Source: Kingdonia uniflora (lineage: Eukaryota; Streptophyta; Magnoliopsida; Ranunculales; Circaeasteraceae). From it: DNA of 64,000 bases. The stretch spans positions 434,001-498,000 of the forward strand of contig JACGCM010002893.1 of NCBI GenBank assembly GCA_014058105.1, in the 5' to 3' direction. Position 1 is the stretch's first letter, and the number at the start of each line of letters is the position of its first letter. Positions 11,917-21,950 of the stretch are shown piece after piece. Position numbers and translations under genes: made by a program. The notes under the pieces were generated by a model, which had not been told where the DNA came from, did not search any database, and worked only from the letters and a program-made list of their open reading frames with translations.

Positions 11917-13575
11917 ATGAACCAAATATTTCATCTGATTAATGGTTGCAAAACAGTGTCTCAACTCCAACAAATCCACTCTCAAAACATTATTTATGGC
12001 CACCCTTCACTTTTACTAACAAAACTCCTCTACAAACTCACACTACTCTTCGCAAATCCCACAAACACAAAACACTTTCTCCCTAGTTACAAAGATACCA
12101 TCATAAACTACGCTCTACAAGTCTTCAACCAAATCCCAAACCCCTCTTCTTTCACTTACAACAACATCATCCGTGCCCACACCCTACTACTCTCTTCCCA
12201 AGCCCTTCTTCTATTTGTTCAAATGCGTCGTGTTGGTGTCCCTCCTGACTCCCACACATTTCCTTTTGCACTCAAGGCTTGCCCGCACTTGGCACCACTT
12301 GGCCGCACACTTCATTGTCAAGCCATCAAGTTTGGTTTTGGAGACGATATCTTTGTAAATAACACACTCTTACATTTTTACTCTAATTTAAATTGTTTAA
12401 ATGAAGTGCAACAATTGTTTGAAAATAGCTGCGACGTGGTTTCATACAATGTGTTGATTCATGGGTTTATAAAGGCCGGTCAGATGACAAGAGCGCGCAA
12501 TGTCTTTGATAAGATGCCCTTTAAAAATGTTGTTTCCTGGAGCACTTTGTTGTCTGGTTACGCGCAAACAAACAAATGTGATCAGGCCATTCAACTATTC
12601 AAGCAAATGGTTGCTTTGGGTGTGAAACCTGATAATGTAGGATTAGTTTCCACACTATCAGCATGCGCACAACTTGGGGCATTGGAAGAAGGGAAGACTA
12701 TTCATAGTTATATGGGAACAAATGGTATTCCACTAGATGAATTCTTGCTTACTGGGTTGGTTGATATGTATGCAAAATGTGGATGTATAGACATTGCTAG
12801 GGATATCTTTGAGTCGAACTCGGGTGTAAAGAACTTGTTCACGTGGAATGCAATGGTTGTTGGGCTTGCAATGCATGGACACGGTGAGCTTTCGTTAGAG
12901 TACTTCTCCAGAATGAGAAAAGTGGGAGTTAAGCCAGATGGAGTTAGCTTCTTAGGAGCCTTAGTGGGGTGTAGCCATGCAGGTTTAGTTAATAAAGCGC
13001 GACAACTCTTTCAGGACATGGAAAATGCCTACGGAGTACAACGCGAGCTGAAGCATTACGGGTGTATGGTTGACTTGCTTGGACGAGCCGGATTTATTGA
13101 AGAAGCGTTGGAGATGATAGAGAGGACACAGATGAAAGGTGATGTGTTTGTATGGGGTGGTTTGTTAGGCGGGTGTAAAACTCATGGGAACGTCAAGGTT
13201 GCAGAGATAGCAGCTGAGAAAATGATAGAGTTGGACCCTGAGGATGGCGGGGTTTATAAAATCATGGCTAACATCTATGCCAATGCAAGCAGATGGGAAG
13301 ACGTTACAAAGATGAGGAGATTGATGAATGTTAGGGGAGTAAACAAGAATGCTGGTTGTAGTTCAATCCAAGTGGACGGGAAGACTCATGAGTTTATTGC
13401 AGGGGATAAATTGCATCCCCAAGTTGATGAGATCTATTGTGTTTTGGATGGATTGACCAACAACAACTGGGAATATAATAACTATGCTGATTTAGTTTTT
13501 AGGGTAATCCAAAAAAAAAATGGGTGTCATGGGGTTCTATTTGCAAACCCAAAAATGAAGGTGGATTGGGTATAA
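11917..13575 (+). CDS. Pentatricopeptide repeat protein, PLS class, E/E+ type, with LINE-altered C-terminus
   Basis: This intronless gene has about 552 codons. The first in-frame ATG is at 11917; the frame is open upstream only through a TTG. An N-terminal leader (LINGCKTVSQLQQIHSQNI) is followed by PPR motifs of the PLS type (for example YNNIIRAHTLL, VSYNVLIHGFIKAGQMTRAR, VSWSTLLSGYAQTNKCDQAI, TWNAMVVGLAMHGHGELSLE). E and E+ motifs follow (VWGGLLGGCKTHGNVKVAEI, GVNKNAGCSSIQVDGKTHEF, LHPQVDEIYCVLDGL), and there is no DYW domain. Such proteins bind organellar RNA and usually act in C-to-U editing in chloroplasts or mitochondria; which organelle is not clear. The last 24-25 codons come from a LINE read out of frame. 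A 5-codon upstream ORF (ATG at 11894) precedes the start. Confidence 0.93.
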   Translation: MNQIFHLINGCKTVSQLQQIHSQNIIYGHPSLLLTKLLYKLTLLFANPTNTKHFLPSYKDTIINYALQVFNQIPNPSSFTYNNIIRAHTLLLSSQALLLFVQMRRVGVPPDSHTFPFALKACPHLAPLGRTLHCQAIKFGFGDDIFVNNTLLHFYSNLNCLNEVQQLFENSCDVVSYNVLIHGFIKAGQMTRARNVFDKMPFKNVVSWSTLLSGYAQTNKCDQAIQLFKQMVALGVKPDNVGLVSTLSACAQLGALEEGKTIHSYMGTNGIPLDEFLLTGLVDMYAKCGCIDIARDIFESNSGVKNLFTWNAMVVGLAMHGHGELSLEYFSRMRKVGVKPDGVSFLGALVGCSHAGLVNKARQLFQDMENAYGVQRELKHYGCMVDLLGRAGFIEEALEMIERTQMKGDVFVWGGLLGGCKTHGNVKVAEIAAEKMIELDPEDGGVYKIMANIYANASRWEDVTKMRRLMNVRGVNKNAGCSSIQVDGKTHEFIAGDKLHPQVDEIYCVLDGLTNNNWEYNNYADLVFRVIQKKNGCHGVLFANPKMKVDWV

Positions 13576-15220
13576 GAGATCTTAGTGATATAATATAAGA
13601 GCTAGTTTTTTGCACAAAAAATGTTGGAACCTCCGGTACAAAAAAAACTTTTTGGAATGTTTTCATGCACAGCAAGTACACAAGAAATGGGGCTCTAACT
13701 GTTGTGGGTAATGGGGCTTCTAAGTTGTGGAAGGGCATATTTGATGTGATTGATACAGTCTCTGCTAATACAAGTTGGGTTATTGGCAAGGGCTAGGTTG
13801 ATTTTTGGAATGTTGATTGGAGTGGTGAAGGTTCCTTATCTAAAAGATTCTGAACATTGATGTAGAACAGCAAGTAAAAGTCAAGGAAATTGTTAACAAT
13901 GATGGAGATTGGCATTGGAACAAGTTGCACGCACAAGTTATTGAATATTGGAAAAAGATCCTCACATACAAGTACAAATTGAGCAATATAGAGAATAAGC
14001 CCACTCTCAAATGATGGAAACTTCATTGTAAAGACAGCATGGGATTTTTGGAGGATTGCTGATTCAAAGATTGATAGGATGCAGTGGTTGTGGTTTATGG
14101 CTATTCCAAAGAAAATTCAAGTTTTTAATTGGAGGATATGGAAAGGAGCTGCCAGTGTGGATAGTTTGATTCAATCTTCTATTTGTATCCAAGTGCAATT
14201 GCTGCGCAAGGGGTAACATTGAAGATCTAGAGCACCTATTGGTTCATAGTGGGATGGCTATGTAGGTCTGTAGTTTTTTTGACAACGCTTGCGGAGTTAA
14301 CTGCATCCCTAACCAAAGTTTTTGGGCTAAACAAGGTATGTGGCTCAATAAAGCATCGAAGAACACACAAATGGGCATAATTACTGGCATTCTAGCATCA
14401 CTCATTAGTTGGGAACTATGGAAAGCAACGTGTGCAGCTAGATTTGACAACAATCCTATGAATGCAGAGAACATCATTCAGAAAATTCTGAATACTTTGC
14501 AGTCTTTAATGCCAATGATCAGGTGTACTAAACAGTGTAACTTTTCTAAAAGCGTCTCTCTGCAGGTACTCAAATTCTCAAAACAGAAGGTAAGGTATAG
14601 ACCCCTTAAAGTTGTAAGATGTATGAGGCCTCCTTTACATCATTTCAAACTAAATACGGATGGTTCAGCAAGAGGCACTACTGGATTGTGCGGGGCTGGA
14701 GGGGTTGTAAAAGATCACCAAGGCAGGTTAGTTTTTGCATATTCTGTTGGTGGTCTTGGTCCAGGTACAATAATACTGCAGAACTGTATAGCCTCTTAAT
14801 TGGTCTTAGAGCCTGCAAACAACATGGATGGTATCCTCTAGAGGTTGAAACTGACTCACTCATCATAGCCAACTGGTACAACAAGATAGGGAAGGTCTCA
14901 CCAAAGTATGAAAGTGATTGGCAGGAGATACTTGAGCTTGGGGAGATGCTGCTCATCAGGCTATGGCATATTTACAGAGAGGCAAACTGTACTGCAGATA
15001 GCCTTGCAAAGTTAGGCAGTGAGCAGATCACTGCAGAGTTCTGGAGTATGATAAGTCTTCACATGGTTACTAGAGCTGCTCTCATTCTTGACAAAATGGG
15101 GGTAGCTAGCTTTAGGAAATGATTCTTTGGTTTGTCTCATGGGCCAGGTTCTTGTCCTCCCTTTGTAATTAATTTTCAATCAATAAAATTCACAGTTTCA
15201 AAATAAAAAAATAAAAAATG
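13503..15220 (+). mobile_element. 5'-truncated LINE (non-LTR retrotransposon), 1.7 kb
   Basis: Only the 3' part of an L1-type plant LINE is present. It begins in the end of the reverse transcriptase / zf-RVT region (KWVSWGSICKPKNEGGLGIR in the frame at about 13518) and ends with an RNase H-like domain. A polyadenylation signal AATAAA (15182-15187) precedes an A-rich tail at 15201-15219. It is flanked by a 14-bp target duplication, GATTTAGTTTTTAG at 13489-13502 and GATTTAGTTATTAG at 15221-15234 (13 of 14 identical), the mark of target-primed reverse transcription. Stops and frameshifts make it inactive. Confidence 0.92.
14338..15122 (+). pseudogene. LINE RNase H-like domain, frameshifted
   Basis: Two overlapping frames (14338-14799 and 14619-15122) together give one RVT_3/RNase H-like domain. 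The first holds FKLNTDGSARG (catalytic Asp strand) and GAGGVVKDHQGRLVFAYSVG. The second holds TAELYSLLIGLRACKQHGW, VETDSLIIANW and REANCTADSLAKLG. The frame changes near 14770. It belongs to the LINE at 13503-15220. Confidence 0.88.
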
Positions 15221-15234
15221 GATTTAGTTATTAG

Positions 15235-16755
15235 TATTTGAAATGAAGTTTATAACAAATTCGAAGACTTTGGTAGGTACAAGATGCTTTGTTTCACAAT
15301 CCAAATGATAGCTAAAATAATTCAAATGACCGGAAGTCTGGAACTTCTGAGTTAGATACTTTGGCTTAGTGGTTGACAAAAATTTCCTCACATTTTTGGC
15401 CATTTGATGAAAGAAAGTACAGTTTAGTAACAAAGATATAGTTTTCATCTGTGACCAACAGAAAATGTGGTTAATATTTGGCTATAAAGATTGTGCTGCA
15501 AAAATAAGGGCCGTAGGAAGGATAGTAGTCAAGAAAAGAGTGAAGGGAAGTAGTCAACGGAAACATTGAAGGATTAAGAGCTGCCATTCACAGGTGATTG
15601 GTCAGGGAATTAGATGGATTTTCTTACATACGTGGTAATAATTTCGCATGATTAAGAGCACTTGGGCGGAATTCATGTGTGTTTACTGGTTATCAAGTTA
15701 ATGAGCATAAGTAAAACAGTGATAACTTACTACATGAATATGACCGTGGTTCAGATTTTCTTTTCAGAAAAGAAAGAGCAACGGAATAAGTGCCTCCTCT
15801 GTTGATGGATCGCAAGAGCTCTTTCTTTCTAAGATGACAGAACATGAATAATCTTCACGAGGTATTACAGGTACACTAGATTGGATGCCATCTATGGATT
15901 ACCGCCTAGGTACTTCTAGCAAAGCTATATGGCAGTTCTCTGCATATGCTTAGCCCTAAGAGGATGGAAAAACTCAAAAAAATTGCGGATTGAAGTCTAT
16001 TACTGCAATTCAGTCCTATGTAGATTAATGAAGTTGGCTGGTTCTATCATTGTTTGAAATCGTTTTTAGTATTATATATACTCGATATGGGGCTAAGTCT
16101 TCCCTGCAACTTCCCCCTCTTCAGACTCGGAAGGTATATATACAATAAATGAGAATGTTCTTTAATTATAAGCGCAGAGGCGACAGAGGGCTCTGATTGT
16201 TGGTGAATTGGCACAGCTTTCATAGAGAATATAGTGAATCTATCCATTGTAGGAATTACAATTCAAACTGCCAGAATTTAACAGCTTGGGGTGCTAGTGC
16301 CCCTCGAATTTCCTGTAATATTCACGCTTTCACAGTCAACAAGAAGTATATTTTAACTGTGTTAATCCCTTTCACTGGCTAGATTGCATATATTTTTCCC
16401 CTGAAGCACAATGTCGATAAGGAGTAGGTGTTGTATTCCAAGTGCTGTCTTGTTGTGTTACCACCATGTGTCCAATTTAACACTTGTCTTCTAAGCACTT
16501 CTCCTTTCTTACTAGACTGGATTAAACTGCAGCGGCTGAAGAGATATGAACAAACTTCGTTTCTCAATAACTGCTTTGTTTCTTGACCTAATTCTTCCTT
16601 TCTGCAACTTTGCATGCTAAAACTAGGATGACTGTGAGTGACTAACTACTACAGGTTACTATATCTATAAACATCTTTTTTACTTATGTAATTGAAGTTG
16701 ATATGTTATTGTTATACACACACATACACACTTGCAGAGTTATCTGAGAGCAACC
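15235..16755. other. Intergenic region, no gene recognised
   Basis: The first bases (15235-15241) are the ancestral end of the PPR reading frame, displaced by the LINE. The rest is AT-rich with only short frames and no recognisable product. A 5' UTR intron of the next gene may end at the CAG near 16738. Confidence 0.55.
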
Positions 16756-17227
16756 ATGAGCAGCATGAAGCGTATGCTCGCCACCTCTGAAGCCAGGTTG
16801 CCTTATTTACTTTACTACTTGTTTTGCTTAGAGTGATCATGAGTCTGATCATGATCATGTATTGTGTAGGGCAGCCAAGAAGGGAGAATATGTTCCAGTT
16901 TATGTGGCACTGGGTTTGGTTGTATTACAAATGAGCATAGGATACTACACCCTACACCATCACCTCATGTACAATCCAACTGTACGCTTGGACAAGAAGA
17001 AGCGTGAGAGTTTCCCTGAAGTAGAGGATCCTGATCATGTGGTGCAAGAGGCCAACCAATTCATCCATCATTCCTTCTTCAGGAAGATTGCGCACATACA
17101 AGAAGTAACTCCTGATCCCATCAGGGCTGATGTCTACACTATCAAGCGCAAAGCCGAGACTTTGAAGGGCAATATAGAAGTCGATCCTCCGGTACCCCCT
17201 CACGAAACTAAGCCTCAGTCAGGTTAG
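16756..17227 (+). CDS. Small B12D / MLRQ (NDUFA4)-like single-span membrane protein
   Basis: There are two exons, 16756-16796 and 16870-17227, joined in frame at AG|G to give 132 residues. The protein starts MSSMKRMLATSEARAAKKGE and has one hydrophobic segment (YVPVYVALGLVVLQMSIGYY, about residues 21-41). A block with LMYNPTVRLDKKKRESFPEV follows, then a charged C-terminus with FFRKIAHIQEV. The pattern of an N-terminal membrane anchor followed by NP-V-R-KK resembles the plant B12D / complex I MLRQ-subunit family, which is mitochondrial. The resemblance is moderate and the function is inferred only. AATAAA lies at 17342-17347. The gene sits 170 bp upstream of tRNA-Phe. Confidence 0.65.
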
Positions 17228-17396
17228 ACAACGGTGGTTCTACACTTTATATACTATCTAACTGGTGGCACCTGTCTGTGTATACATGTACAAACTGCAG
17301 ATAGTTTTGGTCTTGTTTTTGGTATTACAACGTTTATGTACAATAAAGTGTGTCCTAATAGAATATATTACTTAAATCATTGCACTTGACATGAAA

Positions 17397-17401
17397 GCGG
17401 G

Positions 17402-17444
<43 letters not shown>

Positions 17445-17469
17445 GCGTGTTCGATCCACGCTCACCGCA
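17397..17469 (+). tRNA. tRNA-Phe(GAA)
   Basis: This is a 73-nt cloverleaf starting GCGGGGATAGCTCAGTTGGG. The anticodon loop is CTGAAGA with GAA at 17430-17432, the T arm is CGTGTTCGATCCACG, and the acceptor 3' strand is TCACCGC with discriminator A. It matches the standard plant nuclear tRNA-Phe. A TTTT run follows near 17478. Confidence 0.97.
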
Positions 17470-17855
17470 AATTAATGTTTTCCTCCAAAGAAAAAACATT
17501 TTTGTAGTTGTAGCATTTTCCTAATAAACAACACTCGGGTTCACCTTCTTATTGCAAGCATTCTCATACACACATTTGGAAAACACGGAACATATATTTG
17601 TTTAGCAAAACTGAAGGAATGAAATGACAATGGTACCAACAAAGAAATTATGTATAAATTGTCAAACTTGTAGTATCTTTCAGGTTTGATAACCTATGCA
17701 GTCAAAATATGAAGTTTGATAACCAAACCCTTACCAGTTGGTAGTTAACCTAAACATTAGTAAGGCAACACAGACTATATATAACATATTCATAGACTTA
17801 CAATACAAGTTTCATCTTCCAAATCAAGTATACATTTATTGTTCAACTGAAGGCA

Positions 17856-17879
17856 ATGAAGAAATGGTTTGGACCCTAA
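17856..17879 (+). promoter_or_regulatory. 7-codon upstream ORF overlapping the LTPG start
   Basis: The ATG at 17856 opens a frame of seven codons ending at TAA 17877-17879 and overlaps the main ATG at 17864. In the duplicated copy (62432 on), the corresponding ATG runs in frame into the VWTL signal-peptide codons. This suggests that a one-base loss and an A-to-T change in this copy moved the start downstream. Confidence 0.6.
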
Positions 17880-18405
17880 TCATTGTTTCAGCCTGCATGT
17901 TGATGGTTTTCGAGTCTTGCCTGGCTCAGGACACAGCTTGTCTGGCCCAGTTGGCTCCGTGCTTGAACTACTTAAACGGGACCAAACACCCACCTCATAC
18001 ATGTTGCGATCCGTTGAAATCCGTTATCAACTCCAATCCACAATGTCTATGTAGTTTGATAACCAACACAGCTAGCATGGCAGCTGCACAGCTCGGTGTT
18101 GATACTAGTGAAGCACAAGAATTACCAGGTCGATGTGGACAGAATGTTAACCCCTTTGCCTGCCTTACAATTGCCGGTAATTGATCACCCTATAGTTCAA
18201 TATGCATATGCTAAATCTGTTGTTTTTCGCATACATATAGGCACCTTAAACAGAGATATTCCAACTTAATAAAAAATCAAACAATTTTGCAGGTTTTCCT
18301 AATACAGAAAAGAAGAATACGGTTACAAATGCTGCGAACAAGGTCTTTATTCTGGACGTGATTCTGCTAGCTTTCACTCTCTTTGGGTCTGTTCTTATTT
18401 TGTAG
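17864..18405 (+). CDS. GPI-anchored non-specific lipid-transfer protein (LTPG-like)
   Basis: There are two exons, 17864-18176 and 18293-18405, giving 141 residues. A signal peptide (MVWTLIIVSACMLMVFESCL, cut near AQ) is followed by the eight-cysteine LTP fold: CLAQLAPCLNYL, HTCCDPL, NPQCLCSLI, LPGRCG and FACLTIAG. The second exon encodes a short linker and a hydrophobic tail (VILLAFTLFGSVLIL) typical of a GPI-attachment signal. Such proteins bind lipids at the outer plasma membrane and contribute to cuticle or suberin export. The start is unusual: the ATG at 17856 is out of frame and opens a 7-codon upstream ORF overlapping this start. A deleted copy lies at 62219-62578. Confidence 0.88.
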
Positions 18406-18716
18406 GGATCCACCACTACTTGAGCATGCAAATTGTTCTTAAATCTTTTATTTTTCGAGTTTTTATTGTATGTTTGTAAATAACTTGAATTGATTTTGCG
18501 TTTCATATTTGATGGATATCGGGGCAGATATGTTATTTAAATTTACTGTACACAATGTACCTATACTTTTTTTTACATCACAGGGACAAACAACTAATGC
18601 AAACACAACATTACAGACAGTGATAACTTAAAAGGATGCTATCAGTGTCGGTACAGCTGAAAATCATCCTAACATTTTACAGAAACGTAACGGAATCCGC
18701 AAAGTATGCACAAAAT
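18406..18716. other. Short intergenic region after LTPG
   Basis: No gene is seen. It holds the 3' flank of the LTPG gene and the approach to the RPT2 pseudogene. Confidence 0.5.
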
Positions 18717-18736
18717 TCATGGAAATAGAGTTATGT

Positions 18737-19640
18737 TATATATAAAGTCCTGGCACGCCTTCTTTCTTCTTAAACATAACCTTCTCTTTTGCCTTGTTGA
18801 AGTCCATGTGTTACCTTCATTCGGCTCTCTTAAAGCAAGCAAACCTGCCTCTGTACATATGGCTTTAATATAAGCTCCAGAAAACTCATCTTTTGTCATC
18901 CCAAATTCTTCTAGGTTTACATCTTCTGCTAAAGTCATCCTTGATGTGTGAATTTGGAAAATGTGCCTCCTTGTTTTGATATCTGGAAGAGGGAATTCAA
19001 TCTTCTTATCTATACACCCAGGGGGCGGAGAACATTGTATCTAGATTATCAATTCTGTTTGTTGCAAGAATCACTTTTACGTCTTCTGGTGAATCAAAAC
19101 CATCCAACTGATTCAACAGTTCTAAGAGCATCCACACCAGCCTCCCTAACATTATTTTAGAGAGGTAAAAAAAGTAACAAATGACTTTGACAGACTCCTT
19201 TAAATTTTTATCCTCCCTATTTTTAGGGTCTCTCTCCTCAATAACAATAAGAAGTGGGAAAAAAGTTTTGAGTAGCCACCTAAGCAACTTTATTTACATT
19301 TGAAAGTGGTTCTCCTACTTTTCTAGAGTTTAGAGATAAAAGGTTATTTAGCTCCTTAAAAAAATAAAAATTTGATGAGGTAAAAAATACAAATAGGGAT
19401 ACACATCACCACCACTCCCTATATTTCAAGGGAGGCTGCTGTGAATGCCATCTGAATCGCACGCTCACCACCTGAATGCTTTTTGTACCAATTTCAACAA
19501 TGAAGACAATTGAAGGTCAGAGATCATCGGCAACCCTGAAGACCTCTCTTACTAGTTTTGGGCCATCACGTAAATATTTTTGAATCAACTCACTCCCAAC
19601 CCAGCAACTTGCAAGAAAGTTGCTGGCGTTGACCCATTGT
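18737..19640 (-). pseudogene. 26S proteasome regulatory ATPase RPT2-like pseudogene
   Basis: Minus-strand fragments line up in order with the C-terminal AAA ATPase half of RPT2 (regulatory subunit 4). From 19620 down they read [20 protein letters not shown] and FRVADDL, then a stop, then PSIVFI; next [11 protein letters not shown] and [10 protein letters not shown], a frameshift, then [31 protein letters not shown] and [14 protein letters not shown] further shift precedes the [17 protein letters not shown] end. No introns interrupt these stretches, which suggests a retro-copied origin, though no A-tail is visible. A MITE (19128-19448) splits the gene. It sits between the LTPG gene and the HAK5-like fragment and is absent from the second copy of this unit. 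Confidence 0.85.
19128..19448. mobile_element. MITE with 20-bp terminal inverted repeats in the RPT2 pseudogene
   Basis: The left end GCATCCACACCAGCCTCCCT and the reverse complement of the right end (GCATTCACAGCAGCCTCCCT) match at 18 of 20 bases. The 321-bp body is AT-rich and non-coding. The insertion separates the [11 protein letters not shown] part of the RPT2-like pseudogene from its upstream part. A target duplication is not clear. Confidence 0.75.
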
Positions 19641-19689
19641 GGAACTGAAACGGCAAGAAAGAGAGAGTATACAAATCTATCTACTTCAT

Positions 19690-20040
19690 ACCAACAAACG
19701 AGCCTTTGAGTTGCCGTATACCATGTGATTGAGTTTGGCAATTATTTGCTGGATTACCTAATTTGCTGCATGAAGCTCGTGTGAGATACCTAATTCATGC
19801 AGTTTTGGGGCCGGCCACATATGCTAATACTTAAAATCATTCATGCTACATCACTAAATACCCATGCATATTTTTGGATAGTTGAGGAATCTTCCAAGTA
19901 AATTGCTTTGTCCCAACTCAAGTAAATTGCTGGCTCTTTGGATACTGTAAATGGAGGTAGAAAACAGAAACCTATGGAAGGCAACCGGGATAGTCATCGT
20001 AGGTATGTATACCAGTCACAAAATATAGATGTTTATGTAT
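19690..20040. repeat. Linker segment duplicated at 62592-63185
   Basis: This stretch, beginning GAGCCTTTGAGTTGCCGTAT and ending near ACCAGTCACAAA, recurs with insertions at 62592-63185 in the same order relative to a LTP copy. It is part of the local segmental duplication. No gene is evident. Confidence 0.85.
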
Positions 20041-20203
20041 ATTACTATTGTGACAAATTGAAAATGCATATGGCATGCTCATGATTCTCGCTAACTTTAA
20101 AGTATACATGTTTTATAGGATAATTTACATATATGTTTAACAACTAAATTATCAGAAAAACTATGTATACATTTATGTTAAATCATTTACTACTGTGATG
20201 CAG

Positions 20204-21157
20204 GTATTGCTGTGGTTGCTGTAATGGCCATCACAACTCTCTTGACTTCTCTCATAATGTTTATTGTATGGAAGACAAGTGTTTGGAAGATAATATTGTT
20301 CTACACGGTATTCACGGCATTGGAGTTGACATATCTATCAGCAGTCTTATACAAATTTGTACAAGGTGGTTATCTTCCTCTAGCCTTTTCATTTTGCCTA
20401 ATGACAATAATGGCTATTTGGCATTACGTACACAAGATAAAATTTATGTACGACCTCAAAAACATTTTGCCTAATTCTTGCATGAAAGATGTAGATTCGT
20501 GGAGTTGGGCTCTTATTGACTGAGCTAACAGAAGGCATTCCACCAATTTTCATACATTTAACATCCATAACCAAATCAATACACTCTGTCCTTATTTTTG
20601 TGTCTATAAAATATATACCAGTTACTAAAGTTTCAGAGGTTGAGCGATTTTTATTCGAACAAGTTGGTCCAAAGGATAGTCGAATTTTCCGGTGTGTTGT
20701 CGGATATACTGATGGCATTCAAGCTTTGGAAGAGTTTGAGAGCCAACTAATTGAAACCTTGATTGAGTTTGTTCGTCGCGAACAATTTATCTTTGAAGGT
20801 GAAACCAAGGAACATATCGCAAATCATGCAACAAGCTTAATGCATTCTGGTATGTTGGTGGAAGGAGAAAATCTAATTAAACCTAGCGAATCACCGCGTG
20901 TTTCTTTGGGATCCATCCGGTCAATATCATCCGACGATATCATAAATGAGCCCATCACGGCAGCTGTTGAAGAGATAAAATTCATCCAGGGAGCAGCCGG
21001 TAATGGGGTGGTGTATTTGTTGGGGGTGACGGAACTTATTTCCGGACCAGAGACTTCCATATTCAAGAGAATAATTGTCAACTACGTCTACAATTTCTTG
21101 AAGAGAAACTTGAGGCAAGAAGAGAAGACATTGTCAATACCGTTTCAATTTTTATAA
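20204..21157 (+). pseudogene. HAK5-like potassium transporter, 3' fragment, frameshifted
   Basis: The last-exon region of a clade I (HAK5-like) K+ transporter begins after an acceptor at 20202-20203 with GIAVVAVMAITTLLTSLIMF. The frame breaks at about 20490-20525, where the expected RVPGIG block lost bases. It continues in another frame with LLLTELTEGIPPIF, SVLIFVSIKYIPVTKVSEVE, RFLFEQVGPKDSRIFRCVVG, SPRVSLGSIRSISSDD, GVVYLLGVTELISGPETSIF and IIVNYVYNFLKRNLRQEEKT. It then stops early, without the usual LKVGMTYEI end. The 5' half is absent. It is one member of a local duplicated family (copies at 38929 and 47128). Confidence 0.88.
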
Positions 21158-21950
21158 AAATTTAATTGTGAGGTATGCTGTTTTTTTATTTTCTATAAAA
21201 TTCCAAGCTTGATATAAGGTTAATTCAGCAACTCGTTATCATTAGAAGTTCTTAGAGCTCCAACACATTTGAAACTGATGGAATAGATTATACAGTAATC
21301 CCATTCTGCTGTTCAGGAATGGATGATGTTTGTTAAATGTAAGACATTACCCCCTTTGTTCCAAACCAGAGTCTTTGCTCTAAATTTCTTGTAACATTAT
21401 CTGATCTGTCTGAGACACATTGCATTCTTTCCTTAATGTTCCAAATTTAAAGATTGCAGAGCTTGTAATTATGTTTCCAGTTCATAAGTTTAAATCAGAG
21501 CTAGTTAGCCCTGTCTGGGAATTTCTTCTTTCTGGTTTTCCTTCTTCTCACTCTCCTCTCTAATATGCCCCCTTCTATCATTTTCCTCCTTGTCATTGCA
21601 ATTATACATTTGAAGATACATTTTCTTGATAATATTGTGAACTACGCCTTTAGAAACTACACGGTCTTGCTATGTACTTCCCTACTTCAGCAAATTTAAG
21701 AAACTGGGGAAACTAAAATTGGAAACTAGCAGAAGTCATATTTCATATATTTGTCTGTACAAAGTCATCACATATTAACTTGTTCAAATGTACTCAAAGA
21801 AAATCAGTGTCAAAGATTTTTTTTGACACTACGCCAAAAAAGAAAGAAAAGAGAGGATATGTAATATGACATGATACTCTTTTTGGCCTGTTTGGAACAT
21901 TCTTTTAATCTACTTGTACGTGAACTGAAGAGGCTTGGTAGATCATTCTG
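21158..21950. other. Intergenic region, no gene recognised
   Basis: AT-rich flank of the HAK5-like fragment. A short stretch near 21628-21650 weakly recalls the IVNYAYNF codons of HAK5 but cannot be extended. Confidence 0.5.

Noticed and set aside
19980..20015. Short exon (KATGIVIV-like) before the HAK5-like fragment
   Set aside because: It is followed by a GT but does not match the HAK5 sequence expected before the GIAVV exon, and the copy at 63110 does not keep the frame.
21620..21660. Another degenerate HAK5 3' end (VNYAFRNY-like codons)
   Set aside because: The match is only a few codons and cannot be extended on either side.
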